From positions 69,831 through 133,830 of the forward strand of contig CAUWNS010000004.1 in assembly GCA_963560245.1 (NCBI GenBank): a DNA stretch of 64,000 nt. The letters are read 5' to 3'. The notes under the pieces were generated by a model. The model was not told the origin of the DNA, searched no databases, and worked only from the letters and a program-made list of their open reading frames with translations. Source of the DNA: Pseudoruminococcus_B sp937901805. GTDB taxonomy: Bacteria > Bacillota > Clostridia > Oscillospirales > Ruminococcaceae. The position numbers and the translations under genes are program-made. Below, piece by piece: positions 16,687-26,331 of this stretch (position 1 is its first letter; every line of letters starts with the position of its first letter).

Positions 16687-18216
16687 TTATGTCCTCCAGT
16701 ATTTGCGGTCAAGGCTGCGGTACTGGATGGCTTCTGCAATATGGGTGCTGTCAATTGTTTCAGAATCTTCGAGATCTGCAATGGTACGCGCGACTTTTAC
16801 TATTCGATCATAGGCTCTTGCCGAAAGCGACAACCGTTCAAAGGCATTTTTCAGCAGCGCATTTGCGGCGCCGGTAAGCGGGCAGTATTCCCTGAGTTCC
16901 GCAGGTCCCATCTGGGCGTTTGCATGAATCCTAGTTGACGAAAAGCGCTTCTGCTGGATGTCCCTTGCTTTTTGTACACGTTCGGCAATTTCTGCGGAAG
17001 ATTCACTCTTCTGACGGGAAGTGAGTGCTTCATATTCCACTGGTGCAACATCGATATGTAAATCCAATCGATCCAGCAGCGGCCCGGAAACCCGGGAAAG
17101 GTATCGGGAGACCGCGGAGGCCGAACAGGTGCAGCTTTTGGTAGGATGCCCATAATATCCGCAGGGGCAGGGATTCATAGCGGCCAGCACAATCATGGAA
17201 CAGGGGTAGGTCAACGTTCCGCTGACACGGGAGATGGTCACCTTGCCGTCTTCCATCGGCTGACGCAGGATTTCCAGAGAAGAGCGTGCAAATTCCGGCA
17301 GTTCATCCAAAAAGAGCACCCCGTTATGGGAAAGGGAAATCTCCCCGGGTTTTGGGACAGCGCCGCCGCCGGATAGCCCTGCACTGGAGATAGTGTGGTG
17401 AGGAGAACGAAACGGCCTTGTCCGGATAAGGCCGGACTGTGTGTCAAGCAGTCCGGCAACAGAGTATATTTTTGTGGTTTCCAGCGCCTCTTCAAAAGTC
17501 ATTTTCGGAAGGATGGAAGGCAGACGCTTAGCAAGCATGGATTTTCCAGATCCGGGGGGGCCAATCAGAAGGGCATTGTGATTGCCGGCAGCCGCAATTT
17601 CCAAAGCGCGCCTGGCTTCAAATTGTCCTTTGACATCTGCAAAATCCAAAGCTGCCACGGAAGTATTTTCCGTCTGCTGAACGGAAGGTTTTGCCGGGCA
17701 AATCAGCTCCTTTCCGCTCAGATGTCCCAGTACCTCCTGAAAATGTTTTACTGGATAAATGGAGATTCCTTCGGCAATAGCGGCTTCCAGGGCGTTGTCA
17801 AAAGGGACGAAAAGCTGCTTAACCCCATGTTCTCTGGCGCAAAGCGCCATAGGGAGAACACCGGTGACAGGGCGGACTTCACCGCTTAAAGACAGTTCTC
17901 CTAAAAAGGCGGACTCTTTGTCGGAAAACTCCGCCTGATGTGTTACTCGGAGGATAGAAAGCAGGATCGGGAGATCGTAGACAGAACCGGCCTTTCGGAC
18001 ATCTGCCGGAGCGAGGTTAATCGTTACCCGTCCAAGCGGAAAATCGAAACCGCAGTTTCTCATGGCGGATTTTACCCGATCGCGGGATTCACGAACAGAG
18101 GTATCAGGCAGGCCGACAATATCAAACGAGGGGAGTGCTTCAGATACATCCACTTCTACAGCGATAGGGTAGCTTTCCAAACCCAGAACGCCGAAACTGA
18201 GGAGCTTATCAAACAT
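16687..18216 (-). CDS. comM: YifB/ComM-family Mg-chelatase-like AAA+ ATPase
   Basis: A 509-residue protein of the YifB/ComM family. The N-terminal domain begins with LLSFGVLGLESYPIAVEVDVS and contains PSFDIVGLPDTSVRES (Lon-S5-like fold). The AAA+ core has Walker A GPPGSGKSMLAK, Walker B GVLFLDELPEF and the sensor segment MNPCPCGYYGHP followed by a Cys cluster (CTCS). The C-terminal domain carries RAYDRIVKVARTIADLEDSE. In naturally transformable bacteria ComM is a branch-migration helicase; whether that applies here is unknown. The start ATG follows AGGAGGGG; the P-type ATPase gene ends 12 bases upstream, so the two may be co-transcribed. Confidence 0.92.
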   Translation of the reverse strand: MFDKLLSFGVLGLESYPIAVEVDVSEALPSFDIVGLPDTSVRESRDRVKSAMRNCGFDFPLGRVTINLAPADVRKAGSVYDLPILLSILRVTHQAEFSDKESAFLGELSLSGEVRPVTGVLPMALCAREHGVKQLFVPFDNALEAAIAEGISIYPVKHFQEVLGHLSGKELICPAKPSVQQTENTSVAALDFADVKGQFEARRALEIAAAGNHNALLIGPPGSGKSMLAKRLPSILPKMTFEEALETTKIYSVAGLLDTQSGLIRTRPFRSPHHTISSAGLSGGGAVPKPGEISLSHNGVLFLDELPEFARSSLEILRQPMEDGKVTISRVSGTLTYPCSMIVLAAMNPCPCGYYGHPTKSCTCSASAVSRYLSRVSGPLLDRLDLHIDVAPVEYEALTSRQKSESSAEIAERVQKARDIQQKRFSSTRIHANAQMGPAELREYCPLTGAANALLKNAFERLSLSARAYDRIVKVARTIADLEDSETIDSTHIAEAIQYRSLDRKYWRT

Positions 18217-18228
18217 GCGGTACCCCTC

Positions 18229-20856
18229 CTAGTTTTTTTTGCTGAAAAGGTGGAGTATGAACTTCGCCAATTCCACAACCACAAGTGGGGACGCGCTGAG
18301 CAAGATGGCAATTCCCAGATGGGAAAGTGCTAACGGAGCCAGCTTGAATAGTGCTGTCAGAGGAGGAATAAAGAGAACGGCAGCAACCACAAGCAGGGAT
18401 GCCAATACAGCAAGGAGAAGATACTTATTGGAAAATGGATTGATGGTGAAGAGGGAGTGAGAGGTGCGTACGTTAAAGGAGTGGAACAATTGAGAAATCG
18501 CCAGTACGGTAAAGGCCATAGTCTGTCCATAAGCGTGGTTTCCATCGGAGAATACAAAGGTTCCAAGATAATAAGCCGCCAGAGTGATAATTCCAAACCA
18601 CAGACCCTGCAGGGCGATTTGAATGGAATAACCCTTGGTAAAAATTCCTTCCGTTTTGGGTTTGGGTTTACGTTCCATGACGTCCCGTTCCGGAGGCTCT
18701 ACCCCGAGTGCCAGTGCCGGAAGCCCGTCGGTAATCAGGTTGATCAGCAAAAGCTGGATGGCGATCAGAGGCGCGCCCCAGCCAAAGAGGATGGCGCAGA
18801 ATACCGTGAGAACTTCACCCAAGTTGCAGGAGAGCAGAAATTGGACGGCTTTTTTGATGTTGTCATAGATTCCGCGCCCTTCCCGGACAGCGACAACAAT
18901 GGTGGCAAAATTGTCGTCCGTGAGGACCATATCTGCGGCGCCTTTTGCAACATCGGTTCCGGTAATCCCCATAGCGCATCCGATATCTGCGGCCTTGAGT
19001 GCAGGAGCGTCGTTGACGCCGTCGCCGGTCATGGATACGATCTCGCCGGCGGACTGCCAGGCTTTGACAATGCGGATTTTATCCTCTGGGGAAACGCGCG
19101 CATAGACCGAGTAGTCGCGGATATGTGCGGCCAGCTCCTTATCGCTCATGGCATGCAGCTCCTCCCCGGAGAGGGCTTTATCCCCATCCCGGAGTATCCC
19201 AAGCTGTTTTGCAATGGCACAGGCTGTTACAACGTGATCTCCGGTAATCATAACTGGACGAATACCGGCGCCGATACAGGTGGCAACTGCTTTGCGGGCT
19301 TCCTCACGCGGCGGATCAATCATCCCCATCAATCCAATCAGAGTAAGGCCGCATTCCAACTCCTCGGAGGTGGGAGAGACAGGGATTTCATCAATTTCCT
19401 TATAGGCGACGGCAAGTACACGCAGCGCTTCCTGCCCCATCATGGAGTTTATCTCTTTGGCACGCTCCAAATCGCCGGAAGTACACCGTGTGCTGAGAAC
19501 ATCAAAGGCGCCTTTCACAATAACGATCGGGCGTTCTCCGATGATATTGACAGTGGTCATCAGTTTTCGATCGGAATCAAACGGAATTTCCGCGACACGC
19601 GGGAGTTCGCGATTCAGCTGTTCCTTTTCAAAACCAGCCTTCTTTGCCGCGGAGACAATGCAGGTCTCTGTTGGGTCACCGATTTGTTTTTCCTGTCCGT
19701 CTACCAGTTCGACGGACGCATCGCAGCACAGGGTGGCGAGTTTGAGCATCGCCGTGGCGGAGGCCGGGAGAGACTCTCCGGTTGTCAAATCGATCAGATC
19801 CCCGGGATCGGCCCACAGTCTGGTAAGAGTCATACGGTTTTGTGTCAGAGTTCCGGTTTTATCCGAACAGATTACCGACGCACTGCCCAGGGTTTCTACA
19901 GCGGGCAATTTCCGGATAATTGCGTTCTTTTTCACCATTCTGGTGACGCCCAGCGCTAAAACGATGGTGACAATCGCCGGCAAACCTTCTGGAATCGCAG
20001 CGACAGCCAGGGAGACGGAAGTCATAAACATCTCTACGGGGGCTTCTCCTGTCAGCCAGCCAATTAGAAAGACGATGACGCAGATAACCAATGCTAAAAT
20101 ACCAAGATATTTTCCCATTGTGGCCAATTTGTGCTGCAATGGGGTCATTTCATCCGTTTCACCTTCCAGAAGGGCGGCAATTTTCCCCATTTCCGTTTCC
20201 ATACCGGTTGCAACGACAAGGCCTTTTGCATGGCCGTAACTGACGGTACAGCCGGAATACAGCATATTCAGACGATCCCCGAGGGGAGCGTTAGTCTCTA
20301 CCTGTGCGTCTGCCTGTTTTTCTACAGGGAGGGATTCCCCCGTCAAGGCTGATTCTTCGCATTTCAGGGAGGCGGACTCCAAAATACGGGCATCCGCAGG
20401 AATAAAATCGCCGGCTTCCACTAAAACAATATCTCCCGGGACAACATCCTTTGAGGAAATCACGTCTACGGATCCGTTTCTCAACACTTTTGCATGGGGA
20501 GCGGCCATATTTTGCAGGGCGTCCAGAGCCTGTTCCGCTTTGGATTCCTGGATTACGCCGAGTACAGCGTTGAGGATAACGATCCCCAGGATAATGAACG
20601 GTTCTACAAAATCCCCTTCTCCGCCGACAAAAGCAAGTACAAGGGAAATCAATGCTGCAATGAGCAGAATAATCACCATAAAGTCCTGCAACTGGGCCAA
20701 AAAACGCTGGAGCAGCGTTTTTTTCTTTTTGGCGGCAAGTTCATTTTTGCCAAACCGTTTTTCCAATTCCATTACCTGTTCCGTAGTCAATCCAGTAGTC
20801 AGGCTGGTTCCGAATTTTTTCGCGATTTCTTTATTATCAGCTGTATGCCATTGCAT
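18229..20856 (-). CDS. Calcium-translocating P-type ATPase (PMCA/SERCA-like, P2)
   Basis: An 875-residue P2-type ion pump. Visible motifs in order are the actuator loop ALTGESLPVEK, the M4 ion-binding PEGLPA, phosphorylation site CSDKTGTLTQNRM, KGAFDVL, TGDGVNDAPALKAADIG and the M6 NLITDGLPALALG. Asn and Asp in M6 plus Glu in M4 match the single calcium site seen in bacterial Ca-ATPases. Start ATG 20856 follows CAGGGGG at good distance; an upstream in-frame extension to 21018 lacks such a site. A sigma-A-like promoter and a palindrome lie upstream. Calcium is the likely ion, inferred from these residues. Confidence 0.92.
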   Translation of the reverse strand: MQWHTADNKEIAKKFGTSLTTGLTTEQVMELEKRFGKNELAAKKKKTLLQRFLAQLQDFMVIILLIAALISLVLAFVGGEGDFVEPFIILGIVILNAVLGVIQESKAEQALDALQNMAAPHAKVLRNGSVDVISSKDVVPGDIVLVEAGDFIPADARILESASLKCEESALTGESLPVEKQADAQVETNAPLGDRLNMLYSGCTVSYGHAKGLVVATGMETEMGKIAALLEGETDEMTPLQHKLATMGKYLGILALVICVIVFLIGWLTGEAPVEMFMTSVSLAVAAIPEGLPAIVTIVLALGVTRMVKKNAIIRKLPAVETLGSASVICSDKTGTLTQNRMTLTRLWADPGDLIDLTTGESLPASATAMLKLATLCCDASVELVDGQEKQIGDPTETCIVSAAKKAGFEKEQLNRELPRVAEIPFDSDRKLMTTVNIIGERPIVIVKGAFDVLSTRCTSGDLERAKEINSMMGQEALRVLAVAYKEIDEIPVSPTSEELECGLTLIGLMGMIDPPREEARKAVATCIGAGIRPVMITGDHVVTACAIAKQLGILRDGDKALSGEELHAMSDKELAAHIRDYSVYARVSPEDKIRIVKAWQSAGEIVSMTGDGVNDAPALKAADIGCAMGITGTDVAKGAADMVLTDDNFATIVVAVREGRGIYDNIKKAVQFLLSCNLGEVLTVFCAILFGWGAPLIAIQLLLINLITDGLPALALGVEPPERDVMERKPKPKTEGIFTKGYSIQIALQGLWFGIITLAAYYLGTFVFSDGNHAYGQTMAFTVLAISQLFHSFNVRTSHSLFTINPFSNKYLLLAVLASLLVVAAVLFIPPLTALFKLAPLALSHLGIAILLSASPLVVVELAKFILHLFSKKN

Positions 20857-20889
20857 AAAATTACCCCCTGTTGATAATTTTTCCATTTT

Positions 20890-20910
20890 GACAAGAAAAT
20901 AAGTCTTGTC
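20890..20910. promoter_or_regulatory. Inverted repeat at the start point of the P-ATPase promoter
   Basis: GACAAG (20890-20895) and CTTGTC (20905-20910) form a 6-bp inverted repeat with a 9-base spacer, beginning 5 bases past the -10 box of the ATPase promoter. The placement suits a repressor operator; the regulator is unknown. Confidence 0.4.
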
Positions 20911-20914
20911 TTTT

Positions 20915-20943
20915 ATCATATAGTTTTCCCTGAACGAATGCAA
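20915..20943 (-). promoter_or_regulatory. Sigma-A promoter of the P-type ATPase
   Basis: On the minus strand TTGCAT (20943-20938), a 17-base spacer and TATGAT (20920-20915). The start codon is about 60 bases downstream. Confidence 0.65.
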
Positions 20944-21046
20944 GAAAACAACGGAAAAAAAGGGGGTTTTTTTCGGAAAATCCGCAAATTTTACAAAAAA
21001 AGACGGAAATTTACACAAAACAATTTAAATAATCCCCGAAATCATC

Positions 21047-21075
21047 TATACAAATTGACTTAAATATTGTATAAT
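21047..21075 (+). promoter_or_regulatory. Sigma-A promoter of pgm
   Basis: TATACA (21047-21052), a 17-base spacer and a perfect TATAAT (21070-21075), about 50 bases before the gene. The nearby TTGACT at 21055 is too close to the -10 box to serve. Confidence 0.62.
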
Positions 21076-21123
21076 ATCAATGATTCAAACGGATTCCATT
21101 TTACAATCGAAGGTGGTATGACG

Positions 21124-22842
21124 ATGAAAGAAAAAGAACTCTATTTACAATGGAAAGCACGTCGCTTGGAGGACGAAGACCTAAATCATGAAATTGAAGA
21201 AATCGAGCAGGATGACGAGGGGATTTTTGACCGCTTTTACCGCGCTCTGGAATTTGGTACCGGCGGACTGCGCGGGGTAATCGGCGCAGGAACCAACCGG
21301 ATGAACATCTATACTGTCCGCCGGGCAACCCAGGGACTGGCAGAATTTGTAAAGGGAAAGTACCAAAATCCCTCTGCGGCGATTTCCTATGATTCGCGCA
21401 TCAAGTCCGATCTGTTTGCAAAAGAGGCGGCAAAAGTACTTGCTGCAAACGGGATCAAAGTCTATCTGGCTTCCACGCTGATGCCGACCCCGATGCTTTC
21501 GTTTGCCGTGCGCGACTTTGGCTGCAAAGCCGGCATCATGGTGACGGCGAGCCATAACCCCTCCAAATACAATGGTTATAAAGCATACGGCCCGGATGGC
21601 TGCCAGATGAATCTGGAAGACTCAGAAGCGGTGATCGAACTTGTAAACAGGCTGGATATGTTTGAAGACGTCAAGGTCAAGGATTTTGACGAGGCGCTGA
21701 AAGACGGCTCCATTGAATATATCGGAGACGACATCTTTACAAGGTATCTTGCCAAAGTCAAGGAACAGGCAGTCAATCCCGGCATCTGTGAAAGCGCAGG
21801 CCTGAAAGTGGTTTATACCCCGCTCAACGGCACTGGAAACGTCCCGGTCCGCCGTGTCCTGAAAGAGACCGGCATCAGCGACGTCCATGTGGTCAAAGAA
21901 CAGGAGATGCCGGACGGGAATTTCCCGACCTGCCCTTATCCGAATCCGGAGTTTAAAGAGGCGCTTGCATGCGGCCTGAAGCTGTGTAAAGAGGTTCATC
22001 CGGATCTGCTGCTTGCCACTGATCCGGATGCGGATCGCGTCGGAATTGCCGTTGCAGACGGCGGGGATTATACTTTGCTGACCGGAAACGAAGTGGGCGC
22101 GCTGCTGTTCCAGTACATTGCCTCCTGCAAACAGGCGGCGGGAACTATGCCGAAGAACCCGATTGTTGTCAAGACGATCGTGACCACTAATATTATTGAG
22201 GCCATTGCCAAAGACTATGGAGTGGAAGTGGTCAATGTCCTGACCGGATTTAAATTTATCGGCGAGCAGATTGCAAAACTGGAAGCAAAAGGAGAGACAG
22301 AGCGTTATCTCTTTGGTTTTGAGGAGAGCTATGGATACCTGTGCGGAACCTATGTCCGCGATAAGGACGCAGTCGTCGCTTCCATGCTCATCTGTGAGAT
22401 GGCCGCTTATTATAAAAAACAGGGCAAGAGTTTGGTAGATGTATTAAAGGAAACCTATGCAAAATACGGACGTTACTTCAACCGTACCGATAACTTTGCT
22501 TTTGAAGGGGCAAAAGGCATGCAGGAAATGGCGGAGATGATGGCAAAGCTGCGTGCCGAACAGCCAAAAGAGATTGGCGGTCTGAAAGTACTGGAATTTT
22601 TGGATTATCAGTGTTCCAGAGGGTATCGGCTGGCGGATGGGACAGAGTATCCGATTACACTTCCAAGTTCTGATGTTGTGGAGTTTAAACTGGAAGACAA
22701 TGCGGGCGTGATTGTCCGTCCATCCGGTACCGAACCCAAGATCAAGTTCTATTACACGACAAAAGGGCGCGATACCGCCCATGCACAGGAGATTGCCGAG
22801 CAGCTCTCCCAGTCCATGAAAGCGGAACTCGGTCTGAAATAA
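21124..22842 (+). CDS. pgm: Phospho-sugar mutase (phosphoglucomutase type)
   Basis: An alpha-D-phosphohexomutase that interconverts glucose 1- and 6-phosphate (or a related sugar phosphate), linking glycolysis with the sugar nucleotides used for surface glycans. The 572 residues show GTGGLRGVIGAGTNRMN, the phosphoserine loop VTASHNPSKYNGYK, the metal-binding ATDPDADRVG, the sugar-binding GFEESYGYLCG and the phosphate-binding RPSGTEPKIK. The start may be ATG 21124, 6 bases behind AAGGTGGT, or ATG 21118, which is too close to that site. It has its own promoter and a stem-loop downstream. Confidence 0.93.
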   Translation: MKEKELYLQWKARRLEDEDLNHEIEEIEQDDEGIFDRFYRALEFGTGGLRGVIGAGTNRMNIYTVRRATQGLAEFVKGKYQNPSAAISYDSRIKSDLFAKEAAKVLAANGIKVYLASTLMPTPMLSFAVRDFGCKAGIMVTASHNPSKYNGYKAYGPDGCQMNLEDSEAVIELVNRLDMFEDVKVKDFDEALKDGSIEYIGDDIFTRYLAKVKEQAVNPGICESAGLKVVYTPLNGTGNVPVRRVLKETGISDVHVVKEQEMPDGNFPTCPYPNPEFKEALACGLKLCKEVHPDLLLATDPDADRVGIAVADGGDYTLLTGNEVGALLFQYIASCKQAAGTMPKNPIVVKTIVTTNIIEAIAKDYGVEVVNVLTGFKFIGEQIAKLEAKGETERYLFGFEESYGYLCGTYVRDKDAVVASMLICEMAAYYKKQGKSLVDVLKETYAKYGRYFNRTDNFAFEGAKGMQEMAEMMAKLRAEQPKEIGGLKVLEFLDYQCSRGYRLADGTEYPITLPSSDVVEFKLEDNAGVIVRPSGTEPKIKFYYTTKGRDTAHAQEIAEQLSQSMKAELGLK

Positions 22843-22854
22843 GATAAAAAGCAA

Positions 22855-22881
22855 AGCCCGCTGCGCTTAGCGCAGCGGGCT
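22855..22881 (+). terminator. Stem-loop after pgm
   Basis: AGCCCGCTGCGC (22855-22866) pairs perfectly with GCGCAGCGGGCT (22870-22881) across TTA. The T-tract is missing, so termination could be partial, letting some transcripts reach pepT. Confidence 0.65.
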
Positions 22882-22919
22882 GTCCCCTGTAAAAATCAAA
22901 CTGTAAGGAGTAAAGTGAA

Positions 22920-24131
22920 ATGAGAGTAGAAGAACGTTTTTTGCATTATGTGTCCTTTGGCACTAATTCCGATCCGGCCAGCGAGTCCTGTCCAAGCACG
23001 CCAAACCAGCTGGTTCTTGCCGGCGCGCTGGTGGAGGAGATGAAAGCACTGGGGATTTCTGACGCCCATGTGGATGAACATGGTTATGTTTATGGAACCA
23101 TTCCGGCGACACCGGGCTGTGAAAAAGAGCCTGCTATCGGTTTTATTGCACATATGGACACCTCCAGTGCGGCAAAAGGAGACGAAATCCAGGCAAAAAT
23201 TGTAAAGGACTATGATGACGGGGATATCCTGCTCAATGAGGAAAAACAGATCTATTTAAAACCCTCCGAATATGGGAGCCTGGAACAGTACGCCGGACAG
23301 GATCTGATTGTAACCGACGGGACAACCCTTCTGGGCGCGGATGACAAAGCAGGGATTGCGGAAATCCTGACTATGGCGGAGCGTCTGCCGGGGAGTGGAA
23401 AACCGCATGGGAAAATCTGCATCGGGTTTACCCCGGATGAAGAGATTGGCAGAGGGGCAAGCCGGTTTGACGTGCAGAGATTCGGCGCAGATTTTGCCTA
23501 TACGGTCGACGGCGGGGAACTGGGAGAGGTAGAATGCGACAACTTTAACGCCGCCTCTGCCAAAGTGGTGATCCATGGGGTGAGCATACATCCGGGTTCT
23601 GCAAAGGGTAAGATGAAGAACTCCCTGCTGATCGGCATGGAATTCCAGGGGATGCTCCCGACTTTTGAAAACCCGGCCTTTACCGAAGGGCACGAAGGCT
23701 TTTCCCACCTTGGCTTTATGCAGGGCACGGAGGAAGAGACTGTCATGGAGTACATCATCCGTGATCACAACCGGGAAAAGTTTGAAAAAATGAAAGAACG
23801 GTTTGTCAAGACCACGGGATTTTTAAATGATAAATATGGGACAGGCACTGTGGAGACGGAAATCCAGGATTCCTATTATAATATGATGGAAATTGTAAGC
23901 CAGCATCCTGAAATCCTGGAACGCGCCAAAAACGCCATGAAGGCAGTCGGTGCAAACGTGCTGATGAATCCCATCCGCGGAGGGACAGACGGCGCGCGCC
24001 TGTCCTATATGGGACTGCCCTGTCCAAACCTTTCTACTGGCGGGCACAATTTCCATGGGCGTTTTGAATACATCCCGGTACAGTCCATGGAGAAAATGGT
24101 AGAAGTCCTGCTTCAGATTGCAGGCTGCTGA
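22920..24131 (+). CDS. pepT: Peptidase T (tripeptide aminopeptidase)
   Basis: A cytosolic M20-family dizinc aminopeptidase that trims the N-terminal residue from tripeptides. The 403 residues carry the metal-binding AHMDTSSAAKG, the bridging Asp in TTLLGADDKAG, the catalytic Glu pair in FTPDEEIGRGA, the Asp in VDGGELGE and the final ligand His in GGHNFHGRFE, with RGGTDGARLS in between. AAGGAG sits 9 bases before ATG 22920. It runs behind pgm; whether it has its own promoter is not clear. Confidence 0.95.
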   Translation: MRVEERFLHYVSFGTNSDPASESCPSTPNQLVLAGALVEEMKALGISDAHVDEHGYVYGTIPATPGCEKEPAIGFIAHMDTSSAAKGDEIQAKIVKDYDDGDILLNEEKQIYLKPSEYGSLEQYAGQDLIVTDGTTLLGADDKAGIAEILTMAERLPGSGKPHGKICIGFTPDEEIGRGASRFDVQRFGADFAYTVDGGELGEVECDNFNAASAKVVIHGVSIHPGSAKGKMKNSLLIGMEFQGMLPTFENPAFTEGHEGFSHLGFMQGTEEETVMEYIIRDHNREKFEKMKERFVKTTGFLNDKYGTGTVETEIQDSYYNMMEIVSQHPEILERAKNAMKAVGANVLMNPIRGGTDGARLSYMGLPCPNLSTGGHNFHGRFEYIPVQSMEKMVEVLLQIAGC

Positions 24132-24164
24132 TCGTTTGCTTAAAAAGATTCTTAAAAAAAGTAC

Positions 24165-24193
24165 TTGCTTTTTCCATGAGTTTATGATAACAT
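24165..24193 (+). promoter_or_regulatory. Possible promoter of rpmE
   Basis: TTGCTT (24165-24170), 17 bases, TAACAT (24188-24193), in an AT-rich gap after pepT. The match to consensus is moderate. Confidence 0.4.
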
Positions 24194-24235
24194 TGCTTTG
24201 TTAATCTGATGGCAAATCGAAAGAGGTGACGTGCA

Positions 24236-24439
24236 GTGAAAGAGGGAATCCATCCGAAATATGAGAAAACGGTCATCAAATGTGCTTGCGGGAATGAGAT
24301 CGAAACCCGTTCGACAAAGGACAACATCCGTGTAGAAATTTGTTCGAAATGTCATCCGTTCTTTACAGGTAGACAGAAACTGGTTGATACCGGCGGACGT
24401 GTTGACAGATTCAAAAAGCGTTTCAACATGGACAAATAA
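24236..24439 (+). CDS. rpmE: 50S ribosomal protein L31 (zinc-binding type)
   Basis: L31 is a small protein bridging the ribosomal subunits. The 67 residues include the paired cysteines CACG and CSKCHPFFTG, so this is the zinc-containing form. The start codon is GTG at 24236, preceded by GAGGTGA. A strong terminator follows 36 bases after the stop, making it a short transcription unit. Confidence 0.95.
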   Translation: MKEGIHPKYEKTVIKCACGNEIETRSTKDNIRVEICSKCHPFFTGRQKLVDTGGRVDRFKKRFNMDK

Positions 24440-24475
24440 GCTTGACCAGCTCATAGTTTCCAAACAAGTCGTTAG

Positions 24476-24499
24476 GGCGGCGCATTTTGCGCCGCCTTT
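24476..24499 (+). terminator. Terminator after rpmE
   Basis: GGCGGCGCA (24476-24484), loop TTT, TGCGCCGCC (24488-24496), then TTTCTTGTGTT. Confidence 0.85.
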
Positions 24500-24546
24500 C
24501 TTGTGTTACCCAGACGAAAAAAGTCGAATAACAGGAGGGAAATGCC

Positions 24547-25167
24547 ATGTCCTATCTGACCTTGAAAAAAATCGGAACCGACGAGTTTGTAGAGAAAAAA
24601 TCCCGTTTTATCGGCTGGGCCAAACCGGTTGCCACAGAGGAGGAGGCACTTGCCTTTTTGGAGGAAATCCACGCCAAGTATCCGGATGCACACCATGGGG
24701 CCTATGCCTATTCGCTGAGACAGGGACAGCTGAGAAGGTATTCGGACGCGGGGGAGCCGCAGGGGACTGCAGGCGTCCCGATTTTAGAGGTGCTTACAAA
24801 ACCTGGGATTGTGGATGCAGTGGTTGTGGTTACCCGGTATTTCGGCGGAATCCTGCTGGGCGGCGGCGGACTGATCCGCGCCTATGGGCACGGGGCGTCC
24901 ATTGCGGTGGCCAATGCGGGGATCGCCACGATGGTTCCCTGTCAGACCCTGGAGTTGGTATTTGACTATGCGATGTATGGAAAAATCAGTTACCTGCTGC
25001 CGGATTACAAAATCGAAACCCTTTCTTCAGATTTCGGGGAGCAGGTAACGCTTGTCCTGAAAATGCGAAAGGATCGGGTGGAAGCATTTTCCAAACAGCT
25101 CAGCGAGCTGACGGCCGGAACACTGGTTCCAAAACTGATCAAAGAAGAATTTGACGATATGGCATAA
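24547..25167 (+). CDS. YigZ/IMPACT-family protein (UPF0029)
   Basis: A 206-residue member of the YigZ/IMPACT family. The N-terminal domain shows KKSRFIGWAKPV, HHGAYAYSLR, YSDAGEPQGTAGVPILEVL and VVVVTRYFGGILLGGGGLIRAYG, the family signature; a smaller ferredoxin-like C-terminal domain follows. Eukaryotic IMPACT controls a translation-factor kinase, but bacterial members have no firm role. The ATG at 24547 follows ACAGGAGGG. No clear terminator separates it from dgt, which begins about 140 bases later. Confidence 0.9.
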   Translation: MSYLTLKKIGTDEFVEKKSRFIGWAKPVATEEEALAFLEEIHAKYPDAHHGAYAYSLRQGQLRRYSDAGEPQGTAGVPILEVLTKPGIVDAVVVVTRYFGGILLGGGGLIRAYGHGASIAVANAGIATMVPCQTLELVFDYAMYGKISYLLPDYKIETLSSDFGEQVTLVLKMRKDRVEAFSKQLSELTAGTLVPKLIKEEFDDMA

Positions 25168-25305
25168 AAAGGCTGTGTAAGAGTATCCTGATTTTTGAAA
25201 ACGGAAAGGTTTAAAAAAGTTTAGAAAAAAAGAGGAAAAACTGTTTTGGCTGAGTAATAATAAAGTATAAGGGGAATTTTGTGTTTTTGCGGAAAGGGGA
25301 TCTCT

Positions 25306-26298
25306 ATGACGATTCGGGAACAAACCTGTGAAATTGAGAAAACAATCCTTTCCGAACGCGCAATGCTCTCCCAAAATACCAGAGGGCGCAGAGTGTATGA
25401 AGAGCCCTGCCCCATCCGTACGGAATACCAGCGGGATCGCGATCGGATTTTGCACTCCAATGCATTTCGGAGGCTAAAACACAAAACCCAGGTGTTTTTA
25501 GCGCCAAAAGGGGACCATTACCGTACACGGCTGACCCATACGCTGGAAGTTTCCCAGATTGCGCGCACCATGGCAAAGGCGCTGCGTTTGAATGAAGATT
25601 TGACTGAAGCGATCGCATTGGGCCATGATCTGGGACATACCCCGTTCGGGCATGCTGGGGAAGCGGCGCTTGCCAAGCTCTCCCCGCTGGGATACAAGCA
25701 CTACCTGCACAGTGTGCGGATTGTCTGCTTTGTGGAAAACGACTGCAAGGGTCTCAATCTCACTTGGGAGGTGCTTAACGGGTTTGCCTGTCACACCAAC
25801 CCGGAACCAAAGGCAAAAACCCTGGAGGGGCAGCTCGTCCGGTTTGCAGACAAAATCGCCTATGTCAACCATGACATCGAGGATGCGGTACGCGCTGGGG
25901 TTCTCAGCGAGCGGGATCTGCCCTGGGACAGCATCTATGTGCTGGGGCGGACAAAATCGGAACGGATTACGGCGCTGGTGACCTCCATCATCGCCTCGAG
26001 CGGGGAGGAAATCCGCTGTGAAGAGAAAATCGCCGGCGCTTTTGAACGGCTGCGGCAGTTTATGTTTGATACGGTTTATCTGAACCCGGACGTCAAGCAG
26101 GAAGAACGCAAGGTATTCAGCCTGCTGGAGAGATTGTATTCCTATTTTTTACGGCATGTGGAAGAGATGCCGCCGGAATATCGTGCGATTGCAGAGACGC
26201 AGGGTGAAGACCGGGCGGTCACAGATTATATTGCCGGTATGACGGATCCATACTGCATCAGCCTGTATGAAGAGCTTTTTGTGCCCAAGGGCTTTTGA
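25306..26298 (+). CDS. dgt: Deoxyguanosinetriphosphate triphosphohydrolase-like protein
   Basis: An HD-domain nucleotide hydrolase that cleaves dGTP (or other dNTPs) to the nucleoside and tripolyphosphate. The 330 residues include YRTRLTHTLEVSQIARTMA with the first metal His, the HD pair in ALGHDLGHTPFGHAGE and the later Asp in AYVNHDIEDA. RNAFRRLKHKTQVF-like sequence near the N-terminus is typical of dGTPase family members that precede dnaG in Firmicutes. The start is ATG 25306 behind GGAAAGGGGATCT; the ORF could extend to 25279 without a good site. It precedes the thioesterase, dnaG and rpoD. Confidence 0.92.
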   Translation: MTIREQTCEIEKTILSERAMLSQNTRGRRVYEEPCPIRTEYQRDRDRILHSNAFRRLKHKTQVFLAPKGDHYRTRLTHTLEVSQIARTMAKALRLNEDLTEAIALGHDLGHTPFGHAGEAALAKLSPLGYKHYLHSVRIVCFVENDCKGLNLTWEVLNGFACHTNPEPKAKTLEGQLVRFADKIAYVNHDIEDAVRAGVLSERDLPWDSIYVLGRTKSERITALVTSIIASSGEEIRCEEKIAGAFERLRQFMFDTVYLNPDVKQEERKVFSLLERLYSYFLRHVEEMPPEYRAIAETQGEDRAVTDYIAGMTDPYCISLYEELFVPKGF

Positions 26299-26331
26299 CC
26301 GAGCCGGTAACTGGGAATGGAGAAATGAGAG

